64,000 nt of DNA from Neptunicoccus cionae (GTDB lineage: Bacteria; Pseudomonadota; Alphaproteobacteria; Rhodobacterales; Rhodobacteraceae), in contig NZ_PKOJ01000001.1 of assembly GCF_002860325.1 (NCBI RefSeq), forward strand, positions 1,054,001-1,118,000, in the 5' to 3' direction. Made by a program: the position numbers and the translations under genes. Every line of letters begins with the position of its first letter. Within the stretch, counting starts at the first letter, position 1. The notes under the pieces were generated by a model that was not told where the DNA came from, made no database searches, and saw only the letters and a list, made by a program, of their open reading frames with translations. Below, in pieces: positions 51,017-61,549 of this stretch.

Positions 51017-53929
51017 ATGGCGATGGAAAAGAATTTTGATGCGGCCAAATCCGAGGCGGCAATTTTCGAAAAATGGGAAAAGGCAGGGGCCTTCCGCGCG
51101 GGAGCCAACAAATCCCGCGACGAAGCCTTCACCATCATGATTCCGCCCCCCAATGTGACGGGCGCCCTGCACGTTGGCCACGCCTTTAACAACACTTTGC
51201 AGGATATTATGATCCGCTGGCACCGGATGCGCGGTTTCGATACGCTCTGGCAGCCCGGACAGGACCATGCGGGGATCGCCACCCAGTTGCAGGTTGAAAA
51301 ACAGCTTGCCGCCGAAGGGGGACCGACCCGCGCAGAAATGGGCCGCGATGCGTTCTTGCAGCGTGTCCATGCGTGGAAGGACGAAAAGGGCGGCACCATT
51401 ATTTCCCAGCTAAAACGCCTTGGCGCGTCGGCAGATTGGGAACGCAACGCCTTTACCATGGATAAGAATTTCCATGATGCGGTGCTTAAAGTCTTTGTCG
51501 ATCTCTATAACAAGGGCTTGATTTATCGCGGCAAACGGCTGGTAAACTGGGACCCTCATTTTGAAACCGCCATTTCCGATCTGGAAGTTGAAAACATAGA
51601 GATCGACGGCCATATGTGGCACTTCAAATACCCGCTGGCGGGCGGCGAAACCTATGAATACGTTGAAAAAGACGAAGACGGCAACGTTACCCTGCGCGAA
51701 ACGCGGGACTATATTTCTATTGCGACCACGCGGCCTGAAACCATGCTGGGCGACGGTGCGGTTGCGGTCCACACCAAAGACGAACGCTATGCGCCGATTG
51801 TCGGTAAGCTCTGCGAAATTCCGGTTGGCCCGAAAGAGCACCGCCGTCTGATCCCGATCATCACCGATGACTATCCCGATCCCGAATTCGGGTCTGGCGC
51901 GGTTAAGATCACCGGCGCCCATGATGCAAACGACTATGGCGTGGCCAAGCGCAACAACATCCCGTTGTACCGTTTGATGGACACAAAGGCGCGGATGCGG
52001 GACGATGGTATGCCCTACGCCCAGGCGGCAGAGCGTGCCGGCGAACTTGCCAAAGGGGCGGAGTTCACCGAGGCGGATGTGGAGCAGATCAATCTGGTGC
52101 CTGACGCCTATCGCGGGATGGACCGGTTCGAGGCGCGCAAAGCGGTGATCGCGGATATTGATGCCGAAGGTCTGATGATCGAGGTGGAAGACAAGAAGAT
52201 CATGCAACCTTTCTGTGACCGCTCCAAAGTGGTGATGGAACCGATGCTGACCGACCAGTGGTATGTGGACGCGGCCAAACTGGCTGTGCCGGCACTGGAA
52301 AAGGTTAAGGACGGAACTGTCCGCATCCTGCCGGAGCGGGACAAGAAGGTGTATTATCACTGGATGGAAAACATCGAGCCGTGGTGTATTTCCCGCCAGT
52401 TGTGGTGGGGTCATCAGATCCCCGTCTGGTACGGACCGCGAATGGAAAACGGCCAGATCATCCCGCAGGCACCTTGGAAGGAATTTTGCGCGGCCAATGA
52501 ATCCGATCTGACCAACCAGACGATGGAATACTACGGCGGTACGGTTCTCTTGGTGGATGAAGAACCCGAAACCGTGAGTCTCGGCGGTCCACTCGGGCTG
52601 GCCGGAGCAGTGCCGGTCTGGCGCGATCCGGACGTGCTCGATACGTGGTTTTCTTCCGGTCTCTGGCCGATCGGGACGCTCGGCTGGCCCAATGACACCG
52701 AGGAACTGAAGCGGTACTTCCCGACTTCGACACTGATCACCGGCTTTGACATCCTGTTCTTCTGGGTGGCGCGGATGATGATGATGCAGCTAGAGGTGGT
52801 AAAGGAAATTCCGTTCGATACCATCTACTTGCACGCACTTGTACGGGACGAGAAGGGCGTGAAAATGTCCAAAACGCTCGGCAATGTGGTGGACCCGCTG
52901 GACCTGATCGACGAATTTGGCGCAGACGCGCTGCGCTTTACCATGACCTCTATGGCGGCCCTTGGCGGTACGCTGAAACTGTCGGTGGACCGCGTGAAGG
53001 GCAACCGGAATTTCGGCACAAAACTGTGGAATGCGGCCCGCTTTGCAGAGTTCAACGAAGCCACGCCACAGCCTGATTTCGATCCCGCCAAGGTCGAGCA
53101 AACGTTGAACAAATGGATTGTGGGCGAAACTGCCAAAGTGCGCGAAGTCGTTGATACTGCGCTTGAACAATACCGGTTTAACGACGCGGCCAACGGGCTT
53201 TACGCCTTCGTCTGGGGCAAGGTGTGTGACTGGTATGTGGAATTGTCAAAACCCCTGTTGCAGGGCGATGACGAGGCTGCCAAGGCGGAAACCAAAGCGA
53301 CCCTTTCATGGACGCTGGATCAATGCCTGATCCTGTTGCACCCGATCATGCCGTTCATCACCGAACAGCTTTGGGGCGATATTGCAGAGCGGCAGAAAAT
53401 GCTGATCCACGCAGACTGGCCGACCTATGGGGCGGAACTGGTCGACGCAGAGGCAGATCGGGAAATGAACTGGGTGATCGGCCTGATTGAACAGGTACGC
53501 TCTGTCCGGTCTGAAATGCGTGTAAATGCCGGTGCGAAGATTCTGATGGTACAACTGGCACTGGATGATGCAGGTAAGGCGGCGCTGGACCGGAACCTTC
53601 CCATGATCATGCGTCTGGCGCGGATTTCCGAACTGACCGCGGCAGATGAAGCACCCAAGGGTGCTGTGACATTGCCGGTGGAAGGTGGTTCCTTCTGTCT
53701 GCCATTGGCCGATGTTATTGACATCGAAGAGGAAAAGGCCCGTCTGCAAAAGGCAATCGACAAGCTGGCCAAGGAAATTGGCGGGTTGAAGGGTAAGCTG
53801 GCGAACGAAAAATTCGTCGCCAACGCGCCAGAAGCCGTCGTTGCCGAGAACCGCGACCGTCTGGAAGCCGCAGGTGTGGAACAGGATACCCTACAAGCGG
53901 CTTTTGATCGGGTCGCCGCGCTCGGCTAA
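51017..53929 (+). CDS. valS: Valyl-tRNA synthetase
   Basis: A 970-residue class I synthetase. The HIGH motif reads HVGH in [11 protein letters not shown] and the KMSKS loop reads KMSKT in [10 protein letters not shown]. The CP1 editing domain is inserted between them ([16 protein letters not shown]), the anticodon-binding domain follows, and a C-terminal coiled coil (about 900-965) ends the protein. Length is normal for bacterial ValRS. Transcribed alone. Confidence 0.97.
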   Translation: MAMEKNFDAAKSEAAIFEKWEKAGAFRAGANKSRDEAFTIMIPPPNVTGALHVGHAFNNTLQDIMIRWHRMRGFDTLWQPGQDHAGIATQLQVEKQLAAEGGPTRAEMGRDAFLQRVHAWKDEKGGTIISQLKRLGASADWERNAFTMDKNFHDAVLKVFVDLYNKGLIYRGKRLVNWDPHFETAISDLEVENIEIDGHMWHFKYPLAGGETYEYVEKDEDGNVTLRETRDYISIATTRPETMLGDGAVAVHTKDERYAPIVGKLCEIPVGPKEHRRLIPIITDDYPDPEFGSGAVKITGAHDANDYGVAKRNNIPLYRLMDTKARMRDDGMPYAQAAERAGELAKGAEFTEADVEQINLVPDAYRGMDRFEARKAVIADIDAEGLMIEVEDKKIMQPFCDRSKVVMEPMLTDQWYVDAAKLAVPALEKVKDGTVRILPERDKKVYYHWMENIEPWCISRQLWWGHQIPVWYGPRMENGQIIPQAPWKEFCAANESDLTNQTMEYYGGTVLLVDEEPETVSLGGPLGLAGAVPVWRDPDVLDTWFSSGLWPIGTLGWPNDTEELKRYFPTSTLITGFDILFFWVARMMMMQLEVVKEIPFDTIYLHALVRDEKGVKMSKTLGNVVDPLDLIDEFGADALRFTMTSMAALGGTLKLSVDRVKGNRNFGTKLWNAARFAEFNEATPQPDFDPAKVEQTLNKWIVGETAKVREVVDTALEQYRFNDAANGLYAFVWGKVCDWYVELSKPLLQGDDEAAKAETKATLSWTLDQCLILLHPIMPFITEQLWGDIAERQKMLIHADWPTYGAELVDAEADREMNWVIGLIEQVRSVRSEMRVNAGAKILMVQLALDDAGKAALDRNLPMIMRLARISELTAADEAPKGAVTLPVEGGSFCLPLADVIDIEEEKARLQKAIDKLAKEIGGLKGKLANEKFVANAPEAVVAENRDRLEAAGVEQDTLQAAFDRVAALG

Positions 53930-53941
53930 TCCGTTTCGCCC

Positions 53942-53970
53942 AAAAAATACCCCGGCTCAAAGGCCGGGGT
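53942..53970 (-). terminator. Intrinsic terminator for a minus-strand transcript
   Basis: ACCCCGGC (53949-53956) and GCCGGGGT (53963-53970) form an 8-bp stem, and A6 at 53942-53947 gives a U-run on the minus strand. It therefore serves a transcript coming from the right, most likely the small ORF at 54069-54257, rather than valS; valS may share it inefficiently. Confidence 0.8.
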
Positions 53971-54068
53971 CAGTCTGGGCAGCGCGGCGAAGAACGCCTG
54001 CGGGTTGCGACTGTGAGGCAGAAACAGGCAACCAAAGCCCAAAGGGCAAGAGCCGTTTTTCGAAACGA

Positions 54069-54257
54069 TCAGTGCGTCGGGCCAAGGCTTGGGAACAGTG
54101 TTCCCGTGGCTGGATCGTGACGCAGTGTCAGGAAAACCTGATCGTTTTCCACCGGCGCGGCATGAATGAGATTTAGCTTGCGCAGATCGAGAACGGGAAA
54201 CACGCGTTTCGCGCGATTCACGCGGTTTGTGAAATCTTTCAACTCTATCGGTTTCAT
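54069..54257 (-). CDS. Small hypothetical protein (62 aa)
   Basis: A 62-residue ORF with an AGGA site nine bases before its ATG and its own downstream intrinsic terminator. The sequence is basic at the start (KDFTNRVNRAKRVFPVLDLRKLNL) and more neutral after, with no membrane segment or known motif. A real promoter-ORF-terminator arrangement makes it credible. A competing ORF in another frame (53926-54267) runs through the terminator and is less likely. Confidence 0.5.
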   Translation of the reverse strand: MKPIELKDFTNRVNRAKRVFPVLDLRKLNLIHAAPVENDQVFLTLRHDPATGTLFPSLGPTH

Positions 54258-54321
54258 CGGCAGCCATCCTGTGTGACAGTTTTTACACTATATAAGGTAG
54301 GTCGCGTGGGTTGATCGTCAA

Positions 54322-54403
54322 TAACCGGTATATTGTGTGCTTTTTGTGGTAACCGGTATCCCGCTTTTTAACGAAGCAGATTGTCGTGAATCTGCTAGGC
54401 GGG
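54322..54403 (+). promoter_or_regulatory. Direct repeats and dyad upstream of hisC-like gene
   Basis: TAACCGGTAT occurs twice (54322-54331 and 54350-54359), 28 bases apart, each holding the palindrome ACCGGT. Downstream is a perfect 8-bp dyad AGCAGATT/AATCTGCT (54375-54382/54389-54396) within an outer CCCGC/GCGGG pair (54360-54364/54399-54403). It lies between the small minus-strand gene and the aminotransferase start and probably controls one or both. Confidence 0.4.
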
Positions 54404-54526
54404 TGATGCGATCACAGTACCTTGCACGGGTTTGCAGCCTTCGGGCAGGTCGCTTGGGCTTGTAGGCTCAGCCGTGATCGTGTTGAAGAGTATCAAGGAT
54501 AAAATACTGCGGACGAGGAGACAGCC

Positions 54527-55636
54527 ATGACCGGCCCGATGTACACAAAACTGGTAGAAACCCTACCGTCAGCGGTGCCTTTTGTCGGGCCTGAAACGCA
54601 GGAACGTGCGCGGGGCCGCAGTTTTGCGGCGCGTTTGGGTGCGAATGAGAACGTTTTTGGCCCCAGCCCTCATGCGATCGCGGCCATGACCAGAGCCGCA
54701 GGAGAGGTATGGCAATACGGCGACGCCGAGAGCTACGAGTTGAAACAGGCGCTGAGCAGGCTCCACTTTATCGAGCCGGAGAATATCATCGTTGGTGAAG
54801 GAATTGACGGTCTGCTCGGCTATATCGCCCGGATGTTTGTTGAGCCCGGCGTGAAGGTTGTAACCTCGGCAGGGGCTTATCCGACGTTCAACTACCATGT
54901 GGCCGGCTTTGGCGGGGAACTGGTGACGGTGCCGTTTAAGGGGGACTATGAAGATCCGGTTGCGTTGATAGAGAAGGCGGCTGAGGTCGGTGCGCGATTG
55001 GTTTACCTTTCCAATCCTGACAATCCTATGGGAACGGTTCACAGCGCCGAGGTTATTCAGGCCGCGATTGAAGCGGTTCCGGACAACTGTCTGTTCATAC
55101 TGGACGAAGCCTATATCGAATTTGCCCCGGCAGGACACGCGCCTGCGCTGGATACCGAAGACCGCAATGTGATCCGAATGCGCACTTTTTCAAAGGCTTA
55201 CGGAATGGCTGGCGCACGGATCGGTTACGGGATCGGGCAGGCGGATCTGATCACCAGTTTTAACAAAATACGCAACCATTTCGGGCTGAGCCGGATCAGT
55301 CAGGCAGGCGCGCTTGCTGCTGTGCAAGACCAGAGGTATTTGCAACAGACTGTCCAGAGCGTGGCGCAGGGGCGGAAACGGATCGAGAAAATCGCGGCAG
55401 AGCAGGGGCTGTCCGTGGTGCCGTCTGCCACAAACTTTGTCGCGATTGATTGCGGACAGGATGCAGCTTTTGCCAAGGCGGTTCTGGATCAACTGGTTGC
55501 GCGGGATATCTTTGTGCGGATGCCTTTCGTGGCACCGCAAAACCGCTGTATCCGCCTGTCGGTCGGAACACCTTCGGATCTGTCGTTGTTCGAGTTGCAA
55601 TTCCCGCTCGCTCTGGAAGCGGCCAGCGGCGATTAA
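54527..55636 (+). CDS. HisC-like class I/II aminotransferase
   Basis: A 369-residue fold-type I PLP aminotransferase. The core has LGANENVFGPSPHA, the Asp-Glu-Ala loop FILDEAYIEFAP, PLP Lys in RTFSKAYGMAGARIGYG (about 223) and the C-terminal Arg motif RLSVGTPSD. It matches histidinol-phosphate aminotransferases, but this genome group usually keeps hisC in other loci, so it could be a paralogue acting on phenylalanine, tyrosine or threonine-phosphate (CobC-like). The neighbouring cobS/cobT make a cobalamin link conceivable, though not shown. GAGGAG precedes the start. Confidence 0.8.
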   Translation: MTGPMYTKLVETLPSAVPFVGPETQERARGRSFAARLGANENVFGPSPHAIAAMTRAAGEVWQYGDAESYELKQALSRLHFIEPENIIVGEGIDGLLGYIARMFVEPGVKVVTSAGAYPTFNYHVAGFGGELVTVPFKGDYEDPVALIEKAAEVGARLVYLSNPDNPMGTVHSAEVIQAAIEAVPDNCLFILDEAYIEFAPAGHAPALDTEDRNVIRMRTFSKAYGMAGARIGYGIGQADLITSFNKIRNHFGLSRISQAGALAAVQDQRYLQQTVQSVAQGRKRIEKIAAEQGLSVVPSATNFVAIDCGQDAAFAKAVLDQLVARDIFVRMPFVAPQNRCIRLSVGTPSDLSLFELQFPLALEAASGD

Positions 55637-56416
55637 CTATAAAGCAGCGCTCAGAACTGCCAGTGCGGCGATCTCGGCGATTTGCTGGCACCCGCCCAGC
55701 ACATCGCCGCTATACCCCCCGATGCGCCGCCATGCCAGCCAGCAGAGCGGCAGACAGGACAGGACTGCCACCAGAATAAGTGGTATCGCCAACAGGCCGA
55801 GACATAGCAGCCCGATGACCAGAGCCAGCAGACCCGCAACGATAGCCGTCGGCGCGGTGACCATTCCAACTGTCGCCGCAAACCCGTTCCTTCGCGCCAG
55901 CGGCATGCCATACATAACCAGTACCATCGGCAGCCTGCTAATGGCACCTGCGGCAACAAATGCCGCCAGCCAGTTTCCTTCGATTACAGTGCCATAGCCG
56001 GACCAGCGTGCCAGCAAGACCACGATTAACGCTGCCGCACCGAAGGCTCCGATACGGCTGTCTTTCATAATTTCCAAGCGGCGGGCAGGGGTGGCTCCAC
56101 CCCCGAACCCGTCGGCGCAATCGGCAATACCGTCTTCGTGTAAAGCCCCCGTCATCAGCATCAACGCGCCCAGACCGCAAGCCGCAGCGATCCCCGTTGA
56201 AACCCCGATCCAATGCAGGGTTATGGCGAATGCGCCTGCTATCAATCCCAACACTGCCCCGACCACAGGATAGGCCCAAGCGGCCTGAGCCGCGCGCTCT
56301 CCGGCGCGGAGGTGATTTACGGGAAGGGGAATGCGCGTCAGAAGGGTGAAAGCTGCGGCGATGTCCACCGGATCGAGATCGGGTTTCACAAAACCTGTAC
56401 TACGCATGTCGTTCAT
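55637..56416 (-). CDS. cobS: Adenosylcobinamide-GDP ribazoletransferase (cobalamin synthase)
   Basis: A 259-residue polytopic enzyme joining adenosylcobinamide-GDP and alpha-ribazole. The catalytic acidic motif HEDGIADCADGFGGG is in the first third, with KDSRIGAFG after; six or so helices follow. Convergent with the aminotransferase (stops adjacent) and divergent from cobT with 111 bases between starts. No B12 riboswitch motif is seen in that gap. Confidence 0.95.
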   Translation of the reverse strand: MNDMRSTGFVKPDLDPVDIAAAFTLLTRIPLPVNHLRAGERAAQAAWAYPVVGAVLGLIAGAFAITLHWIGVSTGIAAACGLGALMLMTGALHEDGIADCADGFGGGATPARRLEIMKDSRIGAFGAAALIVVLLARWSGYGTVIEGNWLAAFVAAGAISRLPMVLVMYGMPLARRNGFAATVGMVTAPTAIVAGLLALVIGLLCLGLLAIPLILVAVLSCLPLCWLAWRRIGGYSGDVLGGCQQIAEIAALAVLSAAL

Positions 56417-56527
56417 GGGGGGTAGGCCTTCGCGAATCCGGTGTTACAGAGGGGAATTTATGGGTAAACACGGCTTCAGACAACAAAGCTTCCGCCGCGA
56501 ACGGGCGTAAACAGGAACCAAAGATCT

Positions 56528-57547
56528 ATGACACAACCTTTTTCGAGCCTTGCTGAATTCCAAACCCTTCTTGAACAGGCTGGTGCACCGGACGGCTCTG
56601 CCATTGAAGCCGCGCAGGAACGGAACGGCCAACTCACCAAACCGCCGGGTGCTTTGGGGCGACTCGAAGATTTGGCAATCTGGTATGCAGGCTGGCGCGG
56701 AGAGGCTGCGCCACGGATCGAGAATCCCCAAGTGGTTGTATTCGCAGGAAATCACGGAGTTGCCGCGCGCGGCGTTTCGGCGTTCCCGGCCGAGGTGACG
56801 GCCCAGATGGTGCTGAATTTTCAACACGGCGGCGCGGCGATCAACCAGATTTGCGCTTCTGTCGGGGCAAGCCTCGACGTCATCGCGCTGGATCTTGATA
56901 CACCTACAGCGGATTTCAGCGCCGGTCCCGCCATGAGCGAGGCCGAAGTTGTAGCGGCGCTTGCAACTGGCTGGAAGGCGGTGGATCCTGCGGCGGATCT
57001 GTTTGTGGCTGGTGAAATGGGCATCGGGAACACCACCTCCGGCGCGGCGATCTGCGCCGCCCTGTTTGGTGGCAGTGCCAGCGATTGGGTCGGTCGTGGC
57101 ACAGGCGTGGATGATGCTGGATTGACGCTCAAGGCGCAGGTGGTTGACGAAGGTCTGGCCGCCAATCCGCAGGCAAAAGGCAACGGTCTGGAGGCGCTGC
57201 GCTGTCTGGGCGGACGTGAACTGGCGGCCATGGCAGGTTCAATCGCTGCGGCGCGTTTTCATAAAATCCCCGTAATAATTGACGGATTTATTTCAACAGC
57301 CGCGGCGGCTTGTCTGGAAACGGCCTGCAAGGGCGCGCTTGATCATGCTGTGGCCGGACATCAGTCCGAGGAGGCAGGACACGCAAGGGCTTTGCGGGAA
57401 ATCGCCAAGGAACCGATACTTTCCATGGGGTTACGGCTTGGCGAAGGTTCCGGCGCTGCGGTAGCAATCGGCGTTTTAAAAACAGCGCTTGCCTGTCATT
57501 CCGGCATGGCAACCTTTGCAGAGGCCGGTGTCGCGGACGGCGGATAA
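56528..57547 (+). CDS. cobT: Nicotinate-nucleotide:dimethylbenzimidazole phosphoribosyltransferase
   Basis: A 339-residue CobT (the CobU of Pseudomonas nomenclature) making alpha-ribazole phosphate. Landmarks: [46 protein letters not shown], and the catalytic Glu in [12 protein letters not shown] near the C-terminus. Together with cobS it assembles the lower ligand of B12. Normal length. Confidence 0.96.
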   Translation: MTQPFSSLAEFQTLLEQAGAPDGSAIEAAQERNGQLTKPPGALGRLEDLAIWYAGWRGEAAPRIENPQVVVFAGNHGVAARGVSAFPAEVTAQMVLNFQHGGAAINQICASVGASLDVIALDLDTPTADFSAGPAMSEAEVVAALATGWKAVDPAADLFVAGEMGIGNTTSGAAICAALFGGSASDWVGRGTGVDDAGLTLKAQVVDEGLAANPQAKGNGLEALRCLGGRELAAMAGSIAAARFHKIPVIIDGFISTAAAACLETACKGALDHAVAGHQSEEAGHARALREIAKEPILSMGLRLGEGSGAAVAIGVLKTALACHSGMATFAEAGVADGG

Positions 57548-57625
57548 AACCGTTCAGGTAGAGAAATTGTTAAGAAAACAGAGCTAGCGTCCTACTGTAC
57601 CAATCGGGATGGGTGGGCCAAGGCT

Positions 57626-59836
57626 TTGAAACAGGAAACGATTTCGCAGGTTGAACCACGAGTTCTGAGTGATCTGGAACGGTTCGAAGAAGCCTCTTCC
57701 GAGGCTGGTCTGATGCGACGGTACGTTCGCGGGCGTATCGCGGCCCTTCCGATCCGCCTTATACTCGCGATGGTCGGTTGTGCTTTAATTTCTGCCCTGA
57801 TCTCTCCACTTTATGCCCTATTGGTCGGAAGTGTCGTTTTCCCGCTGGAAATGCTGGAATATTTCCTCCTTGCGAGGATCCGACGTCGGAAGAATTTCGA
57901 GGGAATACGTGTCAGCTTGTGCGTCACGCTTGTCAGCCTGCTTCAGGTTGCGGGGCTTGGCGCTGGAATGGTGATCGCTGGAACCTATTCTGAAAGCCTG
58001 CGAATGTTCAGTTGGGCGTATCTTTTCGGGGCCATCATGAATTCCTTGCTGATGGCCCGCTTCCATCCACCGTCTCATAAGGTCAGGCTATATGTGCTCG
58101 GGCTCGCTGGTGCGATAATTCTGGTTCATTCTGTTCTTGACGATACTGCAAAGGTAGAAATGATCGCTTCCGAAATGGCGGCGGTCGTTTCAATGATCCT
58201 GATCGTTGCCTATCTTTTTTCCCATCTTACCCACAGAGGGGCCCGCAACCGCGAGGCCGAGCGCGCCCTCATCGTAAAATCCGAAGAGGCTGGTCGCCTT
58301 GCGCTGGTGGCTGAACATGCGTCCGACAGTATTGTTCTTATGGATAAAGAGCGGAAGGTTACTTGGGTTAACGCGCGCTTCGTTACCCTGACGGGTTACA
58401 CTGCGGAAGAGGCGATCGGGCGTTCGATCGGTGCGCTTCTGAACCATCCGCAAACGGATATGCGCGTTATTGATAAGATGGTGAAGAAGGTATCCAACGG
58501 GAAACCTGCCAGCGCGCGCATCCGCAACAAGACCAAATCCGGCAGGGAATTCTGGATGGAAACGCATCAGACCCCGTTTCTGGGCGAGGATGGAACCGTC
58601 GACGGTTACATCGCCGTTGAACGGGATGTCTCTGCGACCGTGCGGCAGGAGAAGGTCTTGCTGGATGCGCTTGCGCGGGCCGAGGACGCCGGCGCCGCAA
58701 AAACCGAGTTTCTGTCCCGCATGAGCCACGAGTTGCGCACACCGGCCAACGGAATATGCGGCGGTGTGGAACTTTTGAAAGATGCAGATATCTGTCGGGA
58801 ACGGGAAGTTGCGCTGGCCATGCTGGACAGTTCTGCGAAACGGCTTTCCGGTATCGTGGAAAACATTAATGTCGTTGCCGATCTGGAAGCGGGAAAGCTC
58901 GTACATACGCCGGTGCAGTTCAGAATTGACGAAGTTTTGCAACAGGTTAGCGATGCGTACCGTCAGGAGCGGGAAGAAAAAGGGCTAAGCCTGCATGTCG
59001 GGATCGCCCCCGCCGCGCGCGCCCCGCTGATCGCTGACCCTGTCATACTGCGACGCATTCTGTGCCGTCTTATGTCCAACAGTGTGAAGTTCACCGTCAG
59101 CGGGGGTATATCAGTTTCGGTCGCCTTGGATACGGCCAATTGTATGCAAATCGCCATTCAGGACACCGGCGTTGGCATAGAACCTGCGAATTTGCAGCGT
59201 ATATTTGAGGTGTTCGAACAGGAAGACAGCACCATGACCCGCCCCTTCGATGGGGCCGGGCTGGGCCTGTCCAGCGCCCGTGATCTTGCCCGTTTGATCG
59301 GGGCACAGATTAGCATCGAATCCGGCGCCAGTGCAGGTTGCACTGTCAGGCTTTCGCTGCCATTGGGGCCGCTTCAGGCCCCGCCTGCCGTAGTTGCGGC
59401 TTGCGCAGGGGAAGCGGGACAAGAGAATTGTCGGCAGAAAAGGCTGCTTGTCGCGGAGGATAACCGTACGAACCGCCTGTTGATCAAGTCCATGCTGAAG
59501 AATGCGGGCCACGCGCTGGAATTTGCACATGACGGTGTGCAGGCGGTCCGGCAATATGCTGACAACCGCTATGATTGCATCCTGATGGACATCAGCATGC
59601 CCAACAAGAACGGGCTTGATGCGACCCGCGATATCCGCGCCATTGAAACCGACAGGGGATTACGGCGCTGTCCGATTGTCGCGGTAACCGCCAATGCCTC
59701 GGGCGAGGATCGCAGAAAATGTGCGGCGGCCGGTATGGACGGCTTTCTGGCCAAGCCGCTGAGCCGGAAGCGGCTTCTGGAAACGATCGGGCATATCGGG
59801 ACAGGCTCAGTTGGGGAGGCCGCTTTCATACATTGA
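57626..59836 (+). CDS. Hybrid sensor histidine kinase (membrane, PAS, HisKA, HATPase, receiver)
   Basis: A 736-residue protein. Residues 40-200 hold about six membrane helices; PAS at about 225-345; HisKA with His368 (LSRMSHELRTP); HATPase with N box Asn485 (SNSVKFT), G1 DTGVGIEP and G2 GAGLGLSSA; a receiver at 606-725 with Asp655 (ILMDISMPN) and Lys710 (FLAKPL). All catalytic residues are in place. The start is TTG at 57626 with a poor ribosome site; later starts are possible. Orphan: the response-regulator gene at 47.1 kb is not adjacent. A phosphotransfer protein must be encoded elsewhere. Confidence 0.93.
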   Translation: MKQETISQVEPRVLSDLERFEEASSEAGLMRRYVRGRIAALPIRLILAMVGCALISALISPLYALLVGSVVFPLEMLEYFLLARIRRRKNFEGIRVSLCVTLVSLLQVAGLGAGMVIAGTYSESLRMFSWAYLFGAIMNSLLMARFHPPSHKVRLYVLGLAGAIILVHSVLDDTAKVEMIASEMAAVVSMILIVAYLFSHLTHRGARNREAERALIVKSEEAGRLALVAEHASDSIVLMDKERKVTWVNARFVTLTGYTAEEAIGRSIGALLNHPQTDMRVIDKMVKKVSNGKPASARIRNKTKSGREFWMETHQTPFLGEDGTVDGYIAVERDVSATVRQEKVLLDALARAEDAGAAKTEFLSRMSHELRTPANGICGGVELLKDADICREREVALAMLDSSAKRLSGIVENINVVADLEAGKLVHTPVQFRIDEVLQQVSDAYRQEREEKGLSLHVGIAPAARAPLIADPVILRRILCRLMSNSVKFTVSGGISVSVALDTANCMQIAIQDTGVGIEPANLQRIFEVFEQEDSTMTRPFDGAGLGLSSARDLARLIGAQISIESGASAGCTVRLSLPLGPLQAPPAVVAACAGEAGQENCRQKRLLVAEDNRTNRLLIKSMLKNAGHALEFAHDGVQAVRQYADNRYDCILMDISMPNKNGLDATRDIRAIETDRGLRRCPIVAVTANASGEDRRKCAAAGMDGFLAKPLSRKRLLETIGHIGTGSVGEAAFIH

Positions 59837-59881
59837 TCCAGCTCTGCTGTTCCTCACACAGGGAAACCAAGTTGCGCCGTT

Positions 59882-61120
59882 TTAACGATATCTGGCCGGG
59901 GAAAAAGGCGCGAGATCCATGTTCGGTTTTCGTCCGCTGATCAAATCGGCAACAATGCGGCCGGTTTTCGGACCCGCAGTCAACCCGACGTGTTGGTGGC
60001 CCAATGCGGCGTATCCCGAGTTTGTTTCGTCTGTGCTGCCGATCAGGGGAAGGCTGTCCGGTGTGGACGGGCGATGGCCCATCCAGGTGTCCATCCGGTC
60101 ATAAGTCAGTTTGGGGAAGATGTCGCGGATGTGCCGCTTTAGCAAATTGAACGGAGCTTCCGAGGGGGGCTTCGTCAAACCGCCAAACTCCACAACTCCG
60201 GCGCAACGGATGCGCCCTGCCATCGGTGTAATGACGAACTTTCCTGCTGCAACCATCATCGGCGCTTTGGGCATGTGGGAAGGATTAACCAGTTCGATAT
60301 GATACCCGCGTTCACTTTCAAGCGGTATTTCAAGGCCCATCTTCCGGCCAAGCGGTTTGGACCATGCGCCAAGCGCCAGCACTGCGTGGTCCCCGCGCAG
60401 TTCTCCGGCATCGGTTTCAAAGCCGCGCAGGCCGGTTTCATCGCGGATCACATCAGACACATGTGCGATTATGATCTTGCCGCCTTCTTCTTCAAAATGT
60501 CGGGCAAGTGCCTTTATATAGGCTCCGGGATCGCTAATGCGACCGTGATTTTTACAGCGCACGACAATGCCAAAACTGTCTGCGTAAAGGGGGTCATATC
60601 CGGCAAATTCAGCGCCCGACTGAACTTCAAAAACCACGCCGTTGTTTCTGCGGAGTTTCCAGCCGTAAGCATCAGCATCGAAACTCTGTTTGGTGGGATA
60701 GCCAAAGCAGAAGTCTTCTCCGGTGATAAATTTTTCGGCACCCGTTCCCGCAGCAAGGGCGCGGTGCTGGTCCACACTGTCATGCAGCAAACCGGCCATA
60801 GCAGAAGCAAAGCCGGTTACATGGGCATCTGTTGCATTGCGCATGAATTTCCACAAAAAGGGTATCATTTTAGGCAAATAGGACCATTTCAAAAACAGAG
60901 GGCTGTTTTTGTCCAGTACCATGAAAGGCGCCTTGCGCCACAGGCCCGGAGTCGTCACCGGCACGATAGCACCGGAAGCCAGCACACCTGCATTACCATA
61001 GGACGTCCCCGCCGCAGGGCCTTCGCGGTCAACTATGGTAACGGAATGCCCCGCCCGTTGCAGCCAGATCGCCGTGGAAATCCCGACGATGCCTGCTCCG
61101 GCAATTACTACTTCAGCCAT
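59882..61120 (-). CDS. FAD-dependent oxidoreductase, D-amino-acid dehydrogenase small subunit (DadA) type
   Basis: A 412-residue DAO-family flavoprotein. The dinucleotide motif VVIAGAGIVGISTAIWLQRAGHSVTIVD opens the chain; SYGNAGVLASGAIVP and the C-terminal WMGHRPSTPDSLPLIG...GHQHVGLTAGPKTGRIVADLISG are DadA hallmarks. It probably oxidises a D-amino acid or imino acid, passing electrons to the quinone pool. Start at 61120 after GAGG. It ends an operon that also carries an amino-acid ABC transporter, so the transported compound is the likely substrate. Confidence 0.85.
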   Translation of the reverse strand: MAEVVIAGAGIVGISTAIWLQRAGHSVTIVDREGPAAGTSYGNAGVLASGAIVPVTTPGLWRKAPFMVLDKNSPLFLKWSYLPKMIPFLWKFMRNATDAHVTGFASAMAGLLHDSVDQHRALAAGTGAEKFITGEDFCFGYPTKQSFDADAYGWKLRRNNGVVFEVQSGAEFAGYDPLYADSFGIVVRCKNHGRISDPGAYIKALARHFEEEGGKIIIAHVSDVIRDETGLRGFETDAGELRGDHAVLALGAWSKPLGRKMGLEIPLESERGYHIELVNPSHMPKAPMMVAAGKFVITPMAGRIRCAGVVEFGGLTKPPSEAPFNLLKRHIRDIFPKLTYDRMDTWMGHRPSTPDSLPLIGSTDETNSGYAALGHQHVGLTAGPKTGRIVADLISGRKPNMDLAPFSPARYR

Positions 61121-61203
61121 GATGCCTCGCAAATTTCATTGTTATCAGGAATATCTACAGTGGTATGATTTGCAAAAGAAATGTTCCTGTCAGTCAGGTA
61201 AGT

Positions 61204-61539
61204 TCACTTTGAAAACGTGTCATATGCTTTCAACGCTTTGGCCGAATAGGCATAGGACGGGCCTCCGCCCATGTATGTCGCCATTGCCAGAGCCTCGCAT
61301 AGTTCTTCCCGCGTAAGCCCGAGCCGGACAAGCGATTTCACATGGAAGCCGATGCAACTGTCACAGCGGGTGGTGATTGCAATTCCCAATGCCATAATTT
61401 CCTTTGTCTTTTCTGGCAGTGCGCCGGATTTTTTCGCCGCTGCGCCCATCTGGTTGAAACCGGCGACAGTTTCGGGAATCTCTTTGGAGAGCATCCCGAT
61501 ATCGGCCTGCGCGCCCTGCATAAAATCGTCCCAATCCAT
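61204..61539 (-). CDS. Carboxymuconolactone decarboxylase/AhpD-like protein
   Basis: A 111-residue CMD-domain protein with the redox CxxC motif in TTRCDSCIGFHVKSLVRLGLT, the AhpD form. Such proteins reduce peroxides through adaptors or have unknown peroxidase-like roles. AGGAGA precedes the start at 61539, only 11 bases after the ABC permease stop, so it belongs to the transporter operon. Confidence 0.9.
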   Translation of the reverse strand: MDWDDFMQGAQADIGMLSKEIPETVAGFNQMGAAAKKSGALPEKTKEIMALGIAITTRCDSCIGFHVKSLVRLGLTREELCEALAMATYMGGGPSYAYSAKALKAYDTFSK

Positions 61540-61549
61540 CGTTTTCTCC

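Noticed and set aside
51410-52414. 334-codon frame antisense to valS
   Set aside because: ValRS reads through the same bases with conserved motifs; the antisense product has no family match I can see.
53926-54267. 113-codon minus-strand frame after valS
   Set aside because: Its C-terminal end is encoded by the terminator hairpin and U-run, and the 62-residue ORF in another frame has the better ribosome site.
56417-56527. Possible B12 riboswitch between cobS and cobT
   Set aside because: The gap is too short and lacks the B12 box; no riboswitch claimed.
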